A stretch of DNA of 41,179 nt, taken from contig JAHHIF010000067.1 of the NCBI GenBank assembly GCA_019358875.1, positions 1 through 41,179 on the forward strand. The letters run 5' to 3'. Under the pieces are notes generated by a model. It worked only from the letters and a program-made list of their open reading frames with translations. It was not told the origin of the DNA and searched no databases. Of this stretch, positions 23,034-31,775 are shown piece after piece. This stretch comes from Symplocastrum torsivum CPER-KK1 (GTDB lineage: Bacteria > Cyanobacteriota > Cyanobacteriia > Cyanobacteriales > Coleofasciculaceae). The translations under genes and the position numbers were made by a program. How positions within the stretch are numbered: the first letter of the stretch is position 1; each line of letters opens with the position of its first letter.

Positions 23034-23404
23034 CACTCCTAAGATTCAATCTACTGGGCTTTACACCATTTTCTACAGTGTTTAACCCAAGTTGGACGCT
23101 TCTTGTGAAGGAGATAAGTCTTGACTTGTTCGTACTACTGCCTGACATCATCAAAGCGACTGAGCTTCATAGAATAAAATCACAGGGAGACATCCCATTT
23201 TACCGATTGATACGCACTAGGGACACAATTAGCTGTGCCCCTAGTCTTCAAAGAAATCTAGCTAAGCTTTTAAAACTAAACTGGGCACAGAAATTACCCA
23301 CGTCAATGATTGGGATTATCACGAAATTCTAGTAAAGTTGTTCGGGTTCCCAATCAAGTAGAAGGCTGGGACAAGTGTAATGTGTTATTTGTCGGTGGAT
23401 AGAA

Positions 23405-23569
23405 TTAAGTTACTTCAAACTCATAGTGCCCAGTGCTATCTAGGTATCCAGCAATACAACCATAGGGTTGAACAAGCGATCGCAAGGCTTCATCCACCCA
23501 GTCACCGGGTGAGACATCACTCCGTTCAGGACGTACACACTTAGCCAGATCAACGACGATAGAAGGCTT
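23405..23569 (-). pseudogene. Coding remnant, 54 codons, no start
   Basis: Read leftward, this frame ends in TAA at 23405-23407. It gives a protein-like tail with DLAKCVRPERSDVSPGDWVD and VQPYGCIAGYLDSTGHYEFE. A TGA at 23570-23572 interrupts it, and no ATG, GTG or TTG precedes the conserved-looking part. A second frame just upstream (MSVCEKLKAFYRR) could be its original beginning after a frameshift. I do not recognise the family. Confidence 0.4.
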
Positions 23570-23606
23570 TCAGCTTTTCGCAAACGCTCATCACAACGAT
23601 ATCTTG

Positions 23607-23825
23607 TTACAGTGCATTAGTCCTAATTTGTGAGATGTTGGTAACTTGCGACATCGGTTCATTACTATCGCGAATTCCTTCTTCTGAGGAAAGTTCAGCC
23701 ACACAGGTAATACTCTCAAGCATTTGCGCGTTGGCCGCTAGCTCAACAGGTTCTGCCTCTAATGCAGTTGGAGGTACTGCTACAGTGTCCTGAACTTGAT
23801 TATTATCAATGTTTACTTGCTCTAT
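23607..23825 (-). pseudogene. Coding remnant, 72 codons, acidic, no start
   Basis: This minus-strand frame is open between TAA at 23826-23828 and TAA at 23607-23609. It encodes an acidic segment rich in Val, Ala and Glu (VAVPPTALEAEPVELAANAQ, ITCVAELSSEEGIRD). The first start-type codon is an ATG deep inside, before LESITC. Its composition is protein-like, but the family is unknown. With the neighbouring fragment it suggests a decayed gene or gene pair. Confidence 0.35.
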
Positions 23826-23841
23826 TTACTTGTCTGGGAAG

Positions 23842-23881
23842 TGTCGTAAAGTTATGCAACTAGTTACAAAACTTTACGACA
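23842..23881. repeat. Perfect 12-bp inverted repeat
   Basis: TGTCGTAAAGTT (23842-23853) and AACTTTACGACA (23870-23881) are exact inverted copies around 16 bases that include ACTAGT. No T run follows, so it is not a terminator. It could be an operator, or the fused ends of a small mobile element. Confidence 0.6.
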
Positions 23882-24226
23882 AGTTCAGCTCGTCCTTGCT
23901 TGAACTGAGGAGATAAAGCAAGAGGGAGAATCTCCAATTGAAATTCAAAAGATGCAAAAACTCGCTTGATAATTAGTAGAAAATACAGAGAAGTTTGTTT
24001 AAAGAACCTATTCGTGAACATATTGTTGGAAACCGTTCCCAGGCACCCAGAACTTCTACACACAATTGTCTCTCCGTTAAGGTGTAACCCCTCTTCCATT
24101 GGCATGATGGCGTAGGAGTATCAATCAGGCGACCCTTAACCTGAAGAAATTGGGAGTTGGTTCTCAATTGATACTTTTCAAAGGCAAAATCAGCAAAGTG
24201 TAAACCTGGAGGAGTGATTACGCCCT

Positions 24227-24877
24227 ATGGATGAACTAGAGGAACGACTGCGTCAGTTAGTTAAAACAGCTTGTAGTCACCCACGTGGAACAGCAGCCCG
24301 TCAGAGAAACTTAACTCAGGTGATTCGGCTGATTACTAACAAGCTGTGGAGAGAACACACTCCCTATTACCAAGATGCCTTGCAGCAGACTTGGGTGTAT
24401 TTTTGCCAGAATATCTGCGAAGGAAATACAGGTGAACCCTATGACCCTTCCCGTGGCAGTGTCATAACCTGGCTAAATTTTTACCTGAAGCGCCGACTGC
24501 AAGATTTTTATATAGATACTCAAAAACAGCAAGCTAAAACCCTTTCCGCTCAAGCAGGTAGACAGGGAGGAGGCGATGGAAATGAAACGATTGACCCAGT
24601 GGACAATCTGCCTGCTGAACCAGACGTTCCCCTGCTGCTTGAAGAGGTAAAGCAATGGGTTGAAGCTGATCCAGAAGGAGAACTGTGTCGTACCCACATT
24701 GCCAATCATCCAGAGGTGACCTGCCAAGTCCTAATCCTACGGCGCTTGCCCCCAGAAGAGAGTTGGAAAACTCTAGCTGAAGAATTTAATCTATCCATTT
24801 CAACGCTTAGCAGCTTTTATCAGCGTCAATGTCTACCCCGTCTGCGTAAATTTGGTGAATCGGAGGGATATCTATAG
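24227..24877 (+). CDS. Sigma-70 family RNA polymerase sigma factor (ECF-like)
   Basis: The 216-residue protein resembles the cyanobacterial sigma-70-family proteins encoded beside DUF1822 genes. Region 2 is represented by YYQDALQQTWVYFCQNICEG and ITWLNFYLKRRLQDFYIDTQ. A linker rich in Gly, Asp and Pro follows. Region 4 lies in PPEESWKTLAEEFNLSISTL plus LSSFYQRQCLPRLRKFGES, a helix-turn-helix for -35 recognition. No anti-sigma gene is adjacent. It begins the run sigma, DUF1822, CHAT-CHASE2, DUF928, and may control it. GGAGGAG lies 11-17 bases upstream of ATG 24227. Its target promoters cannot be inferred. Confidence 0.82.
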   Translation: MDELEERLRQLVKTACSHPRGTAARQRNLTQVIRLITNKLWREHTPYYQDALQQTWVYFCQNICEGNTGEPYDPSRGSVITWLNFYLKRRLQDFYIDTQKQQAKTLSAQAGRQGGGDGNETIDPVDNLPAEPDVPLLLEEVKQWVEADPEGELCRTHIANHPEVTCQVLILRRLPPEESWKTLAEEFNLSISTLSSFYQRQCLPRLRKFGESEGYL

Positions 24878-24960
24878 TAGAGAGTGCTTTTTAGGACGCT
24901 GCCACCGAGAGTACCTAAGGTTGAGCGGTAGATTCACCCTTGTAGAGTAAAAACAATACT

Positions 24961-25980
24961 ATGACTTACCACACCAACAACATAGAAGATTTCGCATTAC
25001 CACTGCCAATTACCCAAGCGGCACGCCATACAGCCGAACAGTTTGCAACACAGCAACCTACGCCTCAAAAAGCTGAGCAAGTTCGGTTAAATACATTAGC
25101 GACTTATGTTGTTAATGACTACTTGCAGATGATGGGGATTTCGACAGATTTATCAGTGAGTGATAGCTGGAATCCTGTTGTGCGGATGTGTGCGGATGTC
25201 GCTGACCTGGAAGTGACAGGATTGGGGCGCTTGGAATGCCGTCCAGTTAGAAGCCATCAGCAAACGTGTTACATTCCATCGGAAGTCCAGTCAGACCGGA
25301 TTGGTTATGTCGTAGTCCAGATTGATGACGCTTCTTTTGAGGCAACAGTGTTGGGATTTACTCCCACAGTGGCTAGAGATGAGTTTGCCATTACTCAACT
25401 CGGTCCGATTGAAGATTTATTCGATCACATTGAACACTTGACCCAACCTGTGCAAGCTATAGTAACAGCGACTCCAGCTTCTAGTGTTGAAAGGAGTACA
25501 AGAGTCAACTTGAGCCAGTGGCTAACTAATGTTTTTGAAACGGGTTGGCAAACGATTGAAACCGTCTTGAACCCCGCCCAACCCGATCTTGCCTTTGATT
25601 TTAGAAGTCGTTTTAGAAGTGCTGATAGCGCTCTTTTGGCTAACATTGAGCGTCCTTATGCTGGAATCAGACGTGCTAAGTTAATTGACTTAGGGATGCA
25701 ATTAGCTGGTCATCCGGTCGCGCTAATTGTTGAGCTTCAACCTGAATCTGAACGCAGAAGCCATATTACTCTACAGGTGCATCCAGCCGGAAATCAAGTG
25801 TATCTGCCTCCACTACTGCAACTGATTGTGCTGGATGAGTCGGGATTAGTCTTTCTAGAAGCTCAAGCCAGAAGTGCAGATAATTACATTCAATTACAAT
25901 TCAGTGGTCTACCTGGAGAACAATTTAGTGTAAAGATTGCTCTTGGTGAGGCAAGTATTATGGAAGATTTTATAGTTTGA
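24961..25980 (+). CDS. DUF1822 family protein
   Basis: The 339-residue protein fits DUF1822. Its N-terminal helical part includes LPLPITQAARHTAEQFATQQ and LNTLATYVVNDYLQMMGIST. A beta-rich middle follows (YVVVQIDDASFEATVLGFTP), then a variable linker. The C-terminal beta domain, with LIDLGMQLAGHPVALIVELQ, ends in EQFSVKIALGE. There is no signal peptide or membrane segment, so it should be cytoplasmic. The function is unknown. In cyanobacteria the family recurs between a sigma factor and a CHASE2/CHAT protein, exactly the order seen here. The gene starts 83 bp after the sigma gene. Confidence 0.85.
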   Translation: MTYHTNNIEDFALPLPITQAARHTAEQFATQQPTPQKAEQVRLNTLATYVVNDYLQMMGISTDLSVSDSWNPVVRMCADVADLEVTGLGRLECRPVRSHQQTCYIPSEVQSDRIGYVVVQIDDASFEATVLGFTPTVARDEFAITQLGPIEDLFDHIEHLTQPVQAIVTATPASSVERSTRVNLSQWLTNVFETGWQTIETVLNPAQPDLAFDFRSRFRSADSALLANIERPYAGIRRAKLIDLGMQLAGHPVALIVELQPESERRSHITLQVHPAGNQVYLPPLLQLIVLDESGLVFLEAQARSADNYIQLQFSGLPGEQFSVKIALGEASIMEDFIV

Positions 25981-26160
25981 TTGAACTATGGATGCTCAAT
26001 GCCTACCCTCCATTCTCGTTTTTAGGATATGTCTGAAGGGAAGCATTGGTGTGGAGTTGCATAGCCTATGGATGGTTAGAACTATAAATTTATAGGATTT
26101 CACCACTCCATCATCTTGATTGTAAGTGCAACACCATTACGTTCATCTGGAGAGGCTGTC

Positions 26161-28569
26161 GTGGGTAAGTTAGTTGTCTTAATTGCTGGTGAAGGTAGCT
26201 TCGAGAATGGGTTTCCCGTAACCTTGCGGGTTGGAGAGGAAGACAGACCTGCTTCTGTTGAAATTACAGGTCGGCTACCGCCTACTCTTGAAATTCCCCA
26301 ATCTTATACAGGTTGGGCCGACACTTATCGAAGGTTAGGGTTGCGCTCACGGCTAGAAGCTTCAGTTGCCCAAGTAACGAATGTTTCCAAACTTGAGATT
26401 TGCTCGAATGCTGCCCAACTTTTACGCGATCGCTTTAATGCTTGGTTACACTCGGAGTCATTTCGCCCGATCCGAGAGAAATTACTAGAACAGTTAATGC
26501 CATCGGATGAAGTTCGGCTGATTATTCAAACGGAAAACATCTGGTTGCGGCGGCTTCCTTGGCATCTGTGGGATTTATGCGATCGCTACCCGAAGGCAGA
26601 GATTGCTCTTAGTGCGCCTATTTATGAATTTATAAAGCCAGTCGCTTCACCTCACACTAAAGTGAGAATTTTAGCGATTCTGGGTGACAGTACTGGCATT
26701 AATACGCAAGCTGATCGGCTTTTATTAGAACAATTGCCCGATGCAGAAATTAGTTTTCTTGTAGAACCGCAACGCCAGGAACTCACAGAAGAGTTGTGGA
26801 AGCAAAGCTGGGATATTCTCTTTTTTGCAGGGCATAGTTCCAGCCAACCGGATTGTGAAAAGGGTGAGATTTCTCTTAATCAAACTGATAGTTTAACAAT
26901 TGACCAATTAAGGTTTGCCTTAAGAAAAGCCGTTGAGCGAGGTTTAAAGATTGCGATTTTTAACTCTTGTGATGGCTTAGGATTGGCACGGAATTTAGCA
27001 GATTTACAGATTCCGCAAATCATTGTCATGCGGGAGCCAGTGCCTGACCGAATTTGTCAAAAGTTTTTAAAGTATTTTTTAGCTGCCTATGCTCGTGGTG
27101 AATCTTTCTATTTGGCAGTGCGGGAAGCGAGAGAACAGTTGCAAGGATTGGAAGATCAATTTCCTTGTGCTACCTGGTTACCGATAATTTGCCAGAATCC
27201 TGCCGTTTTACCCCCGACATGGGAACAGTTGTGCAGTCCCTGGAGACCACCTACTCCACCAGATGAGCCGCCATTTGTTCCTGGACTGCCTGATAAGGAC
27301 GGCTTCAGAATCAGACAGCGATCGCCTCGTAACGCTTTAAAAGGTAGACAAGGTTTTGTAAAAGTAGTTTTGATGAGCTTGGTCATCACGTCCCTAATCC
27401 TGGTAGGGCGGCAGTTCGGTTTATTTCAAGCTATGGAGTTGCAAGCTTTTGACCAGTTGATGGTTAGTAGACCCACTGAAGAGGTAGATTCGCGACTCTT
27501 AGTAGTTACTGTTACAGAAGAAGATATTCAAGCACAAAAACAAGAACCGAGACGCGGTTCACTGTCTGATCGATCGCTTTCACGACTGTTGGAAAAACTG
27601 GAATCCTACGAGCCACGGGCAATTGGCTTAGATATCTACCATGACTTCCCTGTAGACCCCAAGTATCCAGATTTAGCTAAGCGCTTGAAAGAAAGCGATC
27701 GCCTGATTACGGTTTGCAAAGTCAGCAACCCGCAGTTCAATGACCCAGGTAAGTCACCTCCGCCAGAAGCCCTAAAAGAGAATCTGGGCTTTACTGATTT
27801 TGTGCATGACTTTAATGGTGTTCTCCGTCGTCATCTGTTGGCGATGGAACCGCCTCCGGCATCAAGTTGTACCGCCACCTATGCTCTCAGTAGTAAGCTA
27901 GCCTTTCGCTATCTGAAAGCAGAGGGAATTTCACCCAAAGTTTCTAGTCATGGGTATTTGCAGCTTGGTACTACAGTCTTTCAACCCTTGGAACCGAATG
28001 CTGGCGGTTACCGCAACATGGATGCACGAGGTCATCAAGTGTTGTTAAATTATCGCTCTAGCCCCTCTCTTATAGAGGTTGCGGAGCGCGTTACTCTCAC
28101 TGAAGTTCTCAATGGTCAGGTCAATCCTAATGCTGTAAAAGGTCGGATTGTTCTTATCGGTGTTACCGCTCCCAGCGCAAAGGATTACTTCTTTACGCCC
28201 TACAGCAATGGGCAGTACCAGGATATGCCGGGGGTAGTCGTTCATGCACAGATGGTCAGTCAGATTCTGAGCGCTGTTTTGGATCAGCGACCTCTATTGT
28301 GGGTTTGGTCAGAGTGGGGTGAAACTCTGTGGATTTTTGGATGGGCACTTACTGGTGGTCTATTTTCTTGGCGATCTCACTTCTTTTTACGTTGGGGGCT
28401 AGTGGGAGGAACTCTTTTCGTTTTATATGGTCTTTGCTTTGGTCTTTTAATTCAGGGGGGTTGGGTGCCGCTGGTTCCATCAGCGCTTGCCCTAGTGTCT
28501 ACTAGTGTCAGCGTTGCCGCTTACAGCACTTTTCTTGCTCAACGACAGCAATCTACATTTGCCATTTAA
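26161..28569 (+). CDS. CHAT-CHASE2 membrane protein
   Basis: The 802-residue protein combines an N-terminal cytoplasmic CHAT protease-like domain (about 60-350) with a CHASE2 sensor. The caspase-like pair is His225 in LFFAGHSSS and Cys270 in IFNSCDGLG, so catalysis is possible. A membrane helix (about 402-422) leads to an extracytoplasmic CHASE2 domain (about 430-690, with LLVVTVTEEDIQAQ and RIVLIGVTAPSAKDYF). Three C-terminal helices complete the typical CHASE2 topology. An external signal could thus gate an internal protease. The start is GTG 26161: it begins MGKLVVLIAG, as I recall for related proteins, and GGAGAGG (26149-26155) is 5 bases upstream; a TTG at 26116 lacks both supports. The gene ends 2 bp before the DUF928 gene. 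Confidence 0.88.
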   Translation: MGKLVVLIAGEGSFENGFPVTLRVGEEDRPASVEITGRLPPTLEIPQSYTGWADTYRRLGLRSRLEASVAQVTNVSKLEICSNAAQLLRDRFNAWLHSESFRPIREKLLEQLMPSDEVRLIIQTENIWLRRLPWHLWDLCDRYPKAEIALSAPIYEFIKPVASPHTKVRILAILGDSTGINTQADRLLLEQLPDAEISFLVEPQRQELTEELWKQSWDILFFAGHSSSQPDCEKGEISLNQTDSLTIDQLRFALRKAVERGLKIAIFNSCDGLGLARNLADLQIPQIIVMREPVPDRICQKFLKYFLAAYARGESFYLAVREAREQLQGLEDQFPCATWLPIICQNPAVLPPTWEQLCSPWRPPTPPDEPPFVPGLPDKDGFRIRQRSPRNALKGRQGFVKVVLMSLVITSLILVGRQFGLFQAMELQAFDQLMVSRPTEEVDSRLLVVTVTEEDIQAQKQEPRRGSLSDRSLSRLLEKLESYEPRAIGLDIYHDFPVDPKYPDLAKRLKESDRLITVCKVSNPQFNDPGKSPPPEALKENLGFTDFVHDFNGVLRRHLLAMEPPPASSCTATYALSSKLAFRYLKAEGISPKVSSHGYLQLGTTVFQPLEPNAGGYRNMDARGHQVLLNYRSSPSLIEVAERVTLTEVLNGQVNPNAVKGRIVLIGVTAPSAKDYFFTPYSNGQYQDMPGVVVHAQMVSQILSAVLDQRPLLWVWSEWGETLWIFGWALTGGLFSWRSHFFLRWGLVGGTLFVLYGLCFGLLIQGGWVPLVPSALALVSTSVSVAAYSTFLAQRQQSTFAI

Positions 28570-28571
28570 AT

Positions 28572-29645
28572 ATGATGTACATAAAATCTCCTCAACAGCA
28601 AAAGATATTAGCGATCGCTTTGACAGTAGTAGGCATGTATGGCGCTATGTCCTTATCAAGCCGAACTACACGAGCGCAAGCCTACACAGCTATATCAGAA
28701 TTTTCACCAGCGACAGGCACATACCTATCAACATCAAGCCTCTTGCTGCCAGGTCAAGCCGCTACCAGATTAGTCCTTAATAACAGCAACAACATACTGG
28801 TACAGCTACCCTACCACCGCCCAGAAATACAACTGGCTCAAGCTCCGATACTACAACCTAGAGGTAATCCCGATCCAACCATTGGCGGGGGAACCGACGC
28901 TCAAGACCCAACGCTGCCAGGTAGAGGTAATCCCGATGGTCGCACCTTTGGCGGGGGAAGCAATGTTTTTCCAGCACCTGATGAAGTTGCACCCGGTAGT
29001 CGGACAGGAGAGGCAAGCCGTGCTCGTGGAGGATGTCCTCGTGTAACCACGCCTCTGACAGCCTTGATGCCTGTCACTAAGGGAACTTCCAGTGGCCAAA
29101 GCGCCAGCACAACCCCAACTACATCAGAATCCGTTTATGGTTTAACGGTTGCTGAGCGTCCTACCTTCTGGTTTTATGTTCCTTATCCGCTTACATCCTC
29201 TCGTCCTGTGGAGTTTGTGCTACAAGATGAGGATGGCAACGATATTTACCAAACCCAGTTCACTGAGTCGGGAACTGTGCCTGGTGTTGTTGGCTTGCAG
29301 CTTCCGCCCACTGTTGACCCACTAGAGGTTGGTAAACGGTATCGTTGGTACTTCCTGATTTACTGCAATCCAGAGGAACCAACCTTTGTTGAAGGCTGGG
29401 TAGAACGGGTTGCACTGAACCCAACACTCAAAACTCAATTAGACCAAGCAACTACACCTCAGCAAAAAGCAGATCTTTATGCACAAGCAGGCATTTGGTA
29501 TGAGGCTGTGACGACTCTTGCCGAACTTCGTCGCCAGAAGCCGAACGATCAAGCGCTGAATGCTCAATGGCTGGAATTGTTGCAGTCTGTTGATTTAGAA
29601 GCGATCGCAACAGAGCCAGTGACATCGGTGCTTACCCCTGAATAA
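28572..29645 (+). CDS. DUF928 family exported protein
   Basis: The 357-residue product begins with a signal-like segment (ILAIALTVVGMYGAMSLSSR, possible cleavage after TRAQA). A low-complexity stretch with two RGNPD...GGG repeats follows (about 96-135), and then the DUF928 core (about 150-320). Core blocks include LTVAERPTFWFYVPYPLTSS, VEFVLQDEDGNDIYQTQF and YRWYFLIYCNPEEPTFVEGW. Its function is unknown. The core beta-sandwich and export suggest an envelope or periplasmic partner, perhaps for the CHASE2 sensor encoded just upstream; this is inference. Two ATG codons in tandem (28572 and 28575) stand 2 bp after the preceding stop, so translational coupling is likely. Confidence 0.85.
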   Translation: MMYIKSPQQQKILAIALTVVGMYGAMSLSSRTTRAQAYTAISEFSPATGTYLSTSSLLLPGQAATRLVLNNSNNILVQLPYHRPEIQLAQAPILQPRGNPDPTIGGGTDAQDPTLPGRGNPDGRTFGGGSNVFPAPDEVAPGSRTGEASRARGGCPRVTTPLTALMPVTKGTSSGQSASTTPTTSESVYGLTVAERPTFWFYVPYPLTSSRPVEFVLQDEDGNDIYQTQFTESGTVPGVVGLQLPPTVDPLEVGKRYRWYFLIYCNPEEPTFVEGWVERVALNPTLKTQLDQATTPQQKADLYAQAGIWYEAVTTLAELRRQKPNDQALNAQWLELLQSVDLEAIATEPVTSVLTPE

Positions 29646-29740
29646 TGGGGAAATACGGCGAAAAGCTACTGTAGCAGTTTTCAATTGGATAAGGTACAGT
29701 TCGGGCGCGTGAAACAAGAGATAGAGCAAGGAAAACAAAA

Positions 29741-29761
29741 TAGCTGATAGCTGATAGCTGA
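29741..29761. repeat. Three tandem TAGCTGA heptamers
   Basis: The heptamer TAGCTGA is repeated exactly three times between the convergent DUF928 and SGNH genes. Short tandem heptamers of this kind are common in filamentous cyanobacteria. I see no further function. Confidence 0.75.
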
Positions 29762-29780
29762 CGGCTTTCTGCTATGAGAT

Positions 29781-30569
29781 TTATGACTTCTTCTTGAGAC
29801 TTTTGTCCGTCAACCAGGTAGATAGCACATGAGTTAGCTCCTGGTTGAGCGCCTGATACCCCTTCTCGTTGATATGCAAAGTATCACGAACGTAGTTGCT
29901 TTGCACTTGACCATTCTGTGCAAGGAGTGAATAGGCATCCAAAATCAAAACATCCCTTGCTTTTAGCGAATACAGGTAAGCATTTACTTCCATTACCGCT
30001 TGAGCAATATCTGCTGACCAAAACGGTTGGCGGGTTAGCGGTACCGGACCAATAGGGAAAATAGTTGTCAAAATAACGGTTACCCCAGTGTTGAGCGAAC
30101 GTTCGACAATCTGCTGAATATTCGCTTTGCAGTTGGTGATAATGGCAGCTTTTTGCTCAGGAAATAGCGCGATCGCTTTCAAGTCGTTAATCCCAACTTG
30201 CACAACGATAATATTGGGACGCAATGGCACAACATGCTTGTCAAAACGTCCCAATACCTGGGCTGAAGTCTGAGTGTTGATGCCTCGATTGAAAAAAGAA
30301 AAGCCCTTGAGCTTTGCTGGAGTAGACCACATTTCAGCCCGCGAATCGCCAAGGAATACCACGGTTGCTGTGGAGGTAGCAGGAACATCCTGTGGTAGGG
30401 AGTCAGCACTATAGGTGCTTAGCCCCAAGGGATCTAGATTGGTTTGGTTGAGTTGCAGGTAATAGCGTTTCGCTTGGTGGAACAGGAGCGCGTTGAGACA
30501 GAGCGATACCAGCAAAGCGACGAGACATAATAATAGAGTCAGACGAAATAAACGCTTTTGTTTGTGCAT
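29781..30569 (-). CDS. Membrane-anchored SGNH/GDSL hydrolase
   Basis: The 262-residue protein has an N-terminal signal anchor (about 8-32, LFRLTLLLCLVALLVSLCLN) and an SGNH hydrolase domain. Block I is FLGDSRAEMW with nucleophile Ser76. Gly of block II is near FFNRGINTQTS. Block III is VGINDLKAI, and block V is DTLHIN with Asp229 and His232. All four family residues are present, so it should be an active esterase or lipase acting on the outside of the cytoplasmic membrane. Its substrate may be an acyl group on lipid or polysaccharide, which cannot be told. It converges on the DUF928 gene and is not in an operon. Confidence 0.88.
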   Translation of the reverse strand: MHKQKRLFRLTLLLCLVALLVSLCLNALLFHQAKRYYLQLNQTNLDPLGLSTYSADSLPQDVPATSTATVVFLGDSRAEMWSTPAKLKGFSFFNRGINTQTSAQVLGRFDKHVVPLRPNIIVVQVGINDLKAIALFPEQKAAIITNCKANIQQIVERSLNTGVTVILTTIFPIGPVPLTRQPFWSADIAQAVMEVNAYLYSLKARDVLILDAYSLLAQNGQVQSNYVRDTLHINEKGYQALNQELTHVLSTWLTDKSLKKKS

Positions 30570-30685
30570 TTTGGGGCGGGTAGATTATGAACTCGCTTGT
30601 ATGCGATCGCTTACTCTTCTTCCAGCTTTACACTATGAACGAATAGTAAAAAGTAGTTTGGCAGAAGGATGCTTGACTTAGCTAT

Positions 30686-30891
30686 CCCTCTTCTGTCACT
30701 CTCCGGTTTTTCCTATTATTAATATTTTCTACAAAGGAGGTATATTAGGGAATACAGCGTTTGCCCATCTAATTTTGGCAATTTCCCTACTCTGATCAAT
30801 TTCTATGAAGGAAAAAGTCTGCGATCGCCTACCATAGGTTAGTTCTAGAATTCAGCAATGGCAAAAGTTTTCGGAGAGTGACAGAAGAGGG
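30686..30891. mobile_element. 206-bp MITE with 20-bp terminal inverted repeats and CTAT target duplication
   Basis: CCCTCTTCTGTCACTCTCCG (30686-30705) and its exact reverse complement (30872-30891) bound a 206-bp AT-rich segment without a reading frame. CTAT lies directly outside both ends (30682-30685 and 30892-30895), as expected for a 4-bp target-site duplication. Size, perfect termini and lack of coding capacity define a non-autonomous miniature element mobilised in trans by an IS transposase. The parent IS is not in the window. It sits between the SGNH gene and the start of the 117-codon hypothetical gene. Confidence 0.85.
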
Positions 30892-30929
30892 CTATAGCGT
30901 TTCCCATGTAACTGAGGTACACCGAGATT

Positions 30930-31283
30930 TTGGATATCAAGCCTTTGGGTTTTGAAGATGTACCTCACCAGAGCGAGAAACGGTATAAAATCCAATTGAT
31001 TGCCCAATCCTATTCTCCTCAAGAACTTTTTGCTGCACTAGTTTGGCAGCGTCGGTTCAATGAGTTTGATGGCAAGGAAGTGATTACTGACCTTTCTAAC
31101 CATCCTTCTTTGTGGGCTAGCTTTCTGTTCACAAAACCCATCTTTGCACCCGATGAAAATGGTCTGAGCTTTGGTGGCGTAATCGATACGCTTCTGGCAA
31201 TGGCAAACTATCGTCCTATTAAGGGGTTAGCATTTGTTCAATTTCCTCATCTATATCAGGTATTTGCTCAGCACCTGAAATAA
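30930..31283 (+). CDS. Hypothetical protein (117 aa)
   Basis: I do not recognise this protein. It is soluble, with protein-like composition: KIQLIAQSYSPQELFAALVW, then ITDLSNHPSLWASFLFTKPI and FGGVIDTLLAMANYRPIKGL. The only upstream start codon is TTG 30930, 38 bp from the MITE end, with a weak GAGG 12 bases before it. The MITE may have replaced the native promoter or cut off the N-terminus. Its last 65 bp overlap the 3' end of the convergent specificity-like gene, an unusual arrangement consistent with rearranged DNA. Confidence 0.45.
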   Translation: MDIKPLGFEDVPHQSEKRYKIQLIAQSYSPQELFAALVWQRRFNEFDGKEVITDLSNHPSLWASFLFTKPIFAPDENGLSFGGVIDTLLAMANYRPIKGLAFVQFPHLYQVFAQHLK

Positions 31284-31775
31284 AGAAATGATGTGCCTTA
31301 CTTGTATCCAAATAATTACGCAATCTTTCTCTCTCACTAGCCAGTGTTGTAAAGTAACGCCGAAAAATCTCAGAAACCTCATTCGCTCTTGCCTGATTGG
31401 GAGCAAGAGGGAGCTCAATTTCTAAATAGCGTTTTCCTACATCCTCTCGGTTTGTTTGCATAAATACTATCCGGTTCCACTGAGTACGGACAATTTTTAG
31501 TGTCATTGCCCATAACAAATAAAATTGATCAAAATATGCTCTATCTCCAGCTCGTAAAATGATAACTTCTTTAGTCAAAAGAATTTGTTCTTGACCTGGC
31601 ATAAGAATACAAAAATCTCCAATATTCCGGCTAGCACGTTCAGGGCAAATTAAGTCATAGGCTAGTAAACCTGACGTAGAACTACGCCAATACCTTTCAG
31701 CCGTTTGAAGTGGAACTTGATTAGTAGGATTAATATTTACCAATCCTGCCCGCAAATCGGTTTAGGTACGCTCAT
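31219..31775 (-). pseudogene. Restriction-modification specificity-like protein, frameshifted near its start
   Basis: An AGGAGG ribosome binding site and ATG 31775, overlapping the upstream methylase stop as ATGA, start a frame that reads MSVPKPICGQDW and stops at 31737-31739. The rest continues in another frame from about 31755 for 178 codons, so one frameshift separates start and body. The body contains ICPERASRNIGDFCILMPGQ, FYLLWAMTLKIVRTQWNRIV and ASERERLRNYLDTSKAHHFF, which resembles a target-recognition (HsdS-like) subunit placed after an N6-adenine methylase. It is probably inactive. A sequencing indel is the alternative explanation. Confidence 0.6.

Larger units (their letters stand above)
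23034..24226. other. 1.2-kb region of decayed coding sequence
   Basis: No intact gene is evident between the parvulin and the sigma factor. Minus-strand open stretches at 23405-23569 and 23607-23825 read like real protein but lack usable starts and are separated by stops, so they look like remnants (listed separately). A further minus-strand frame between 23970 and 24220 is open and protein-like (it includes LQVKGRLIDTPTPSCQWKRG), but it overlaps the sigma-factor leader and has only a TTG start. A 100-codon plus frame at 23030 is not convincing. A perfect 12-bp inverted repeat lies at 23842-23881. Confidence 0.4.

Noticed and set aside
23030..23332. 100-codon plus-strand frame overlapping the parvulin stop
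   Set aside because: It starts at TTG inside the last codons of the parvulin gene and has no recognisable motif or ribosome binding site.
30930..30962. NtcA-type site before the 117-codon gene
   Set aside because: GTA and TAC near 30908-30920 are separated by 7 rather than 8 bases, and no -10 box follows at the right distance.
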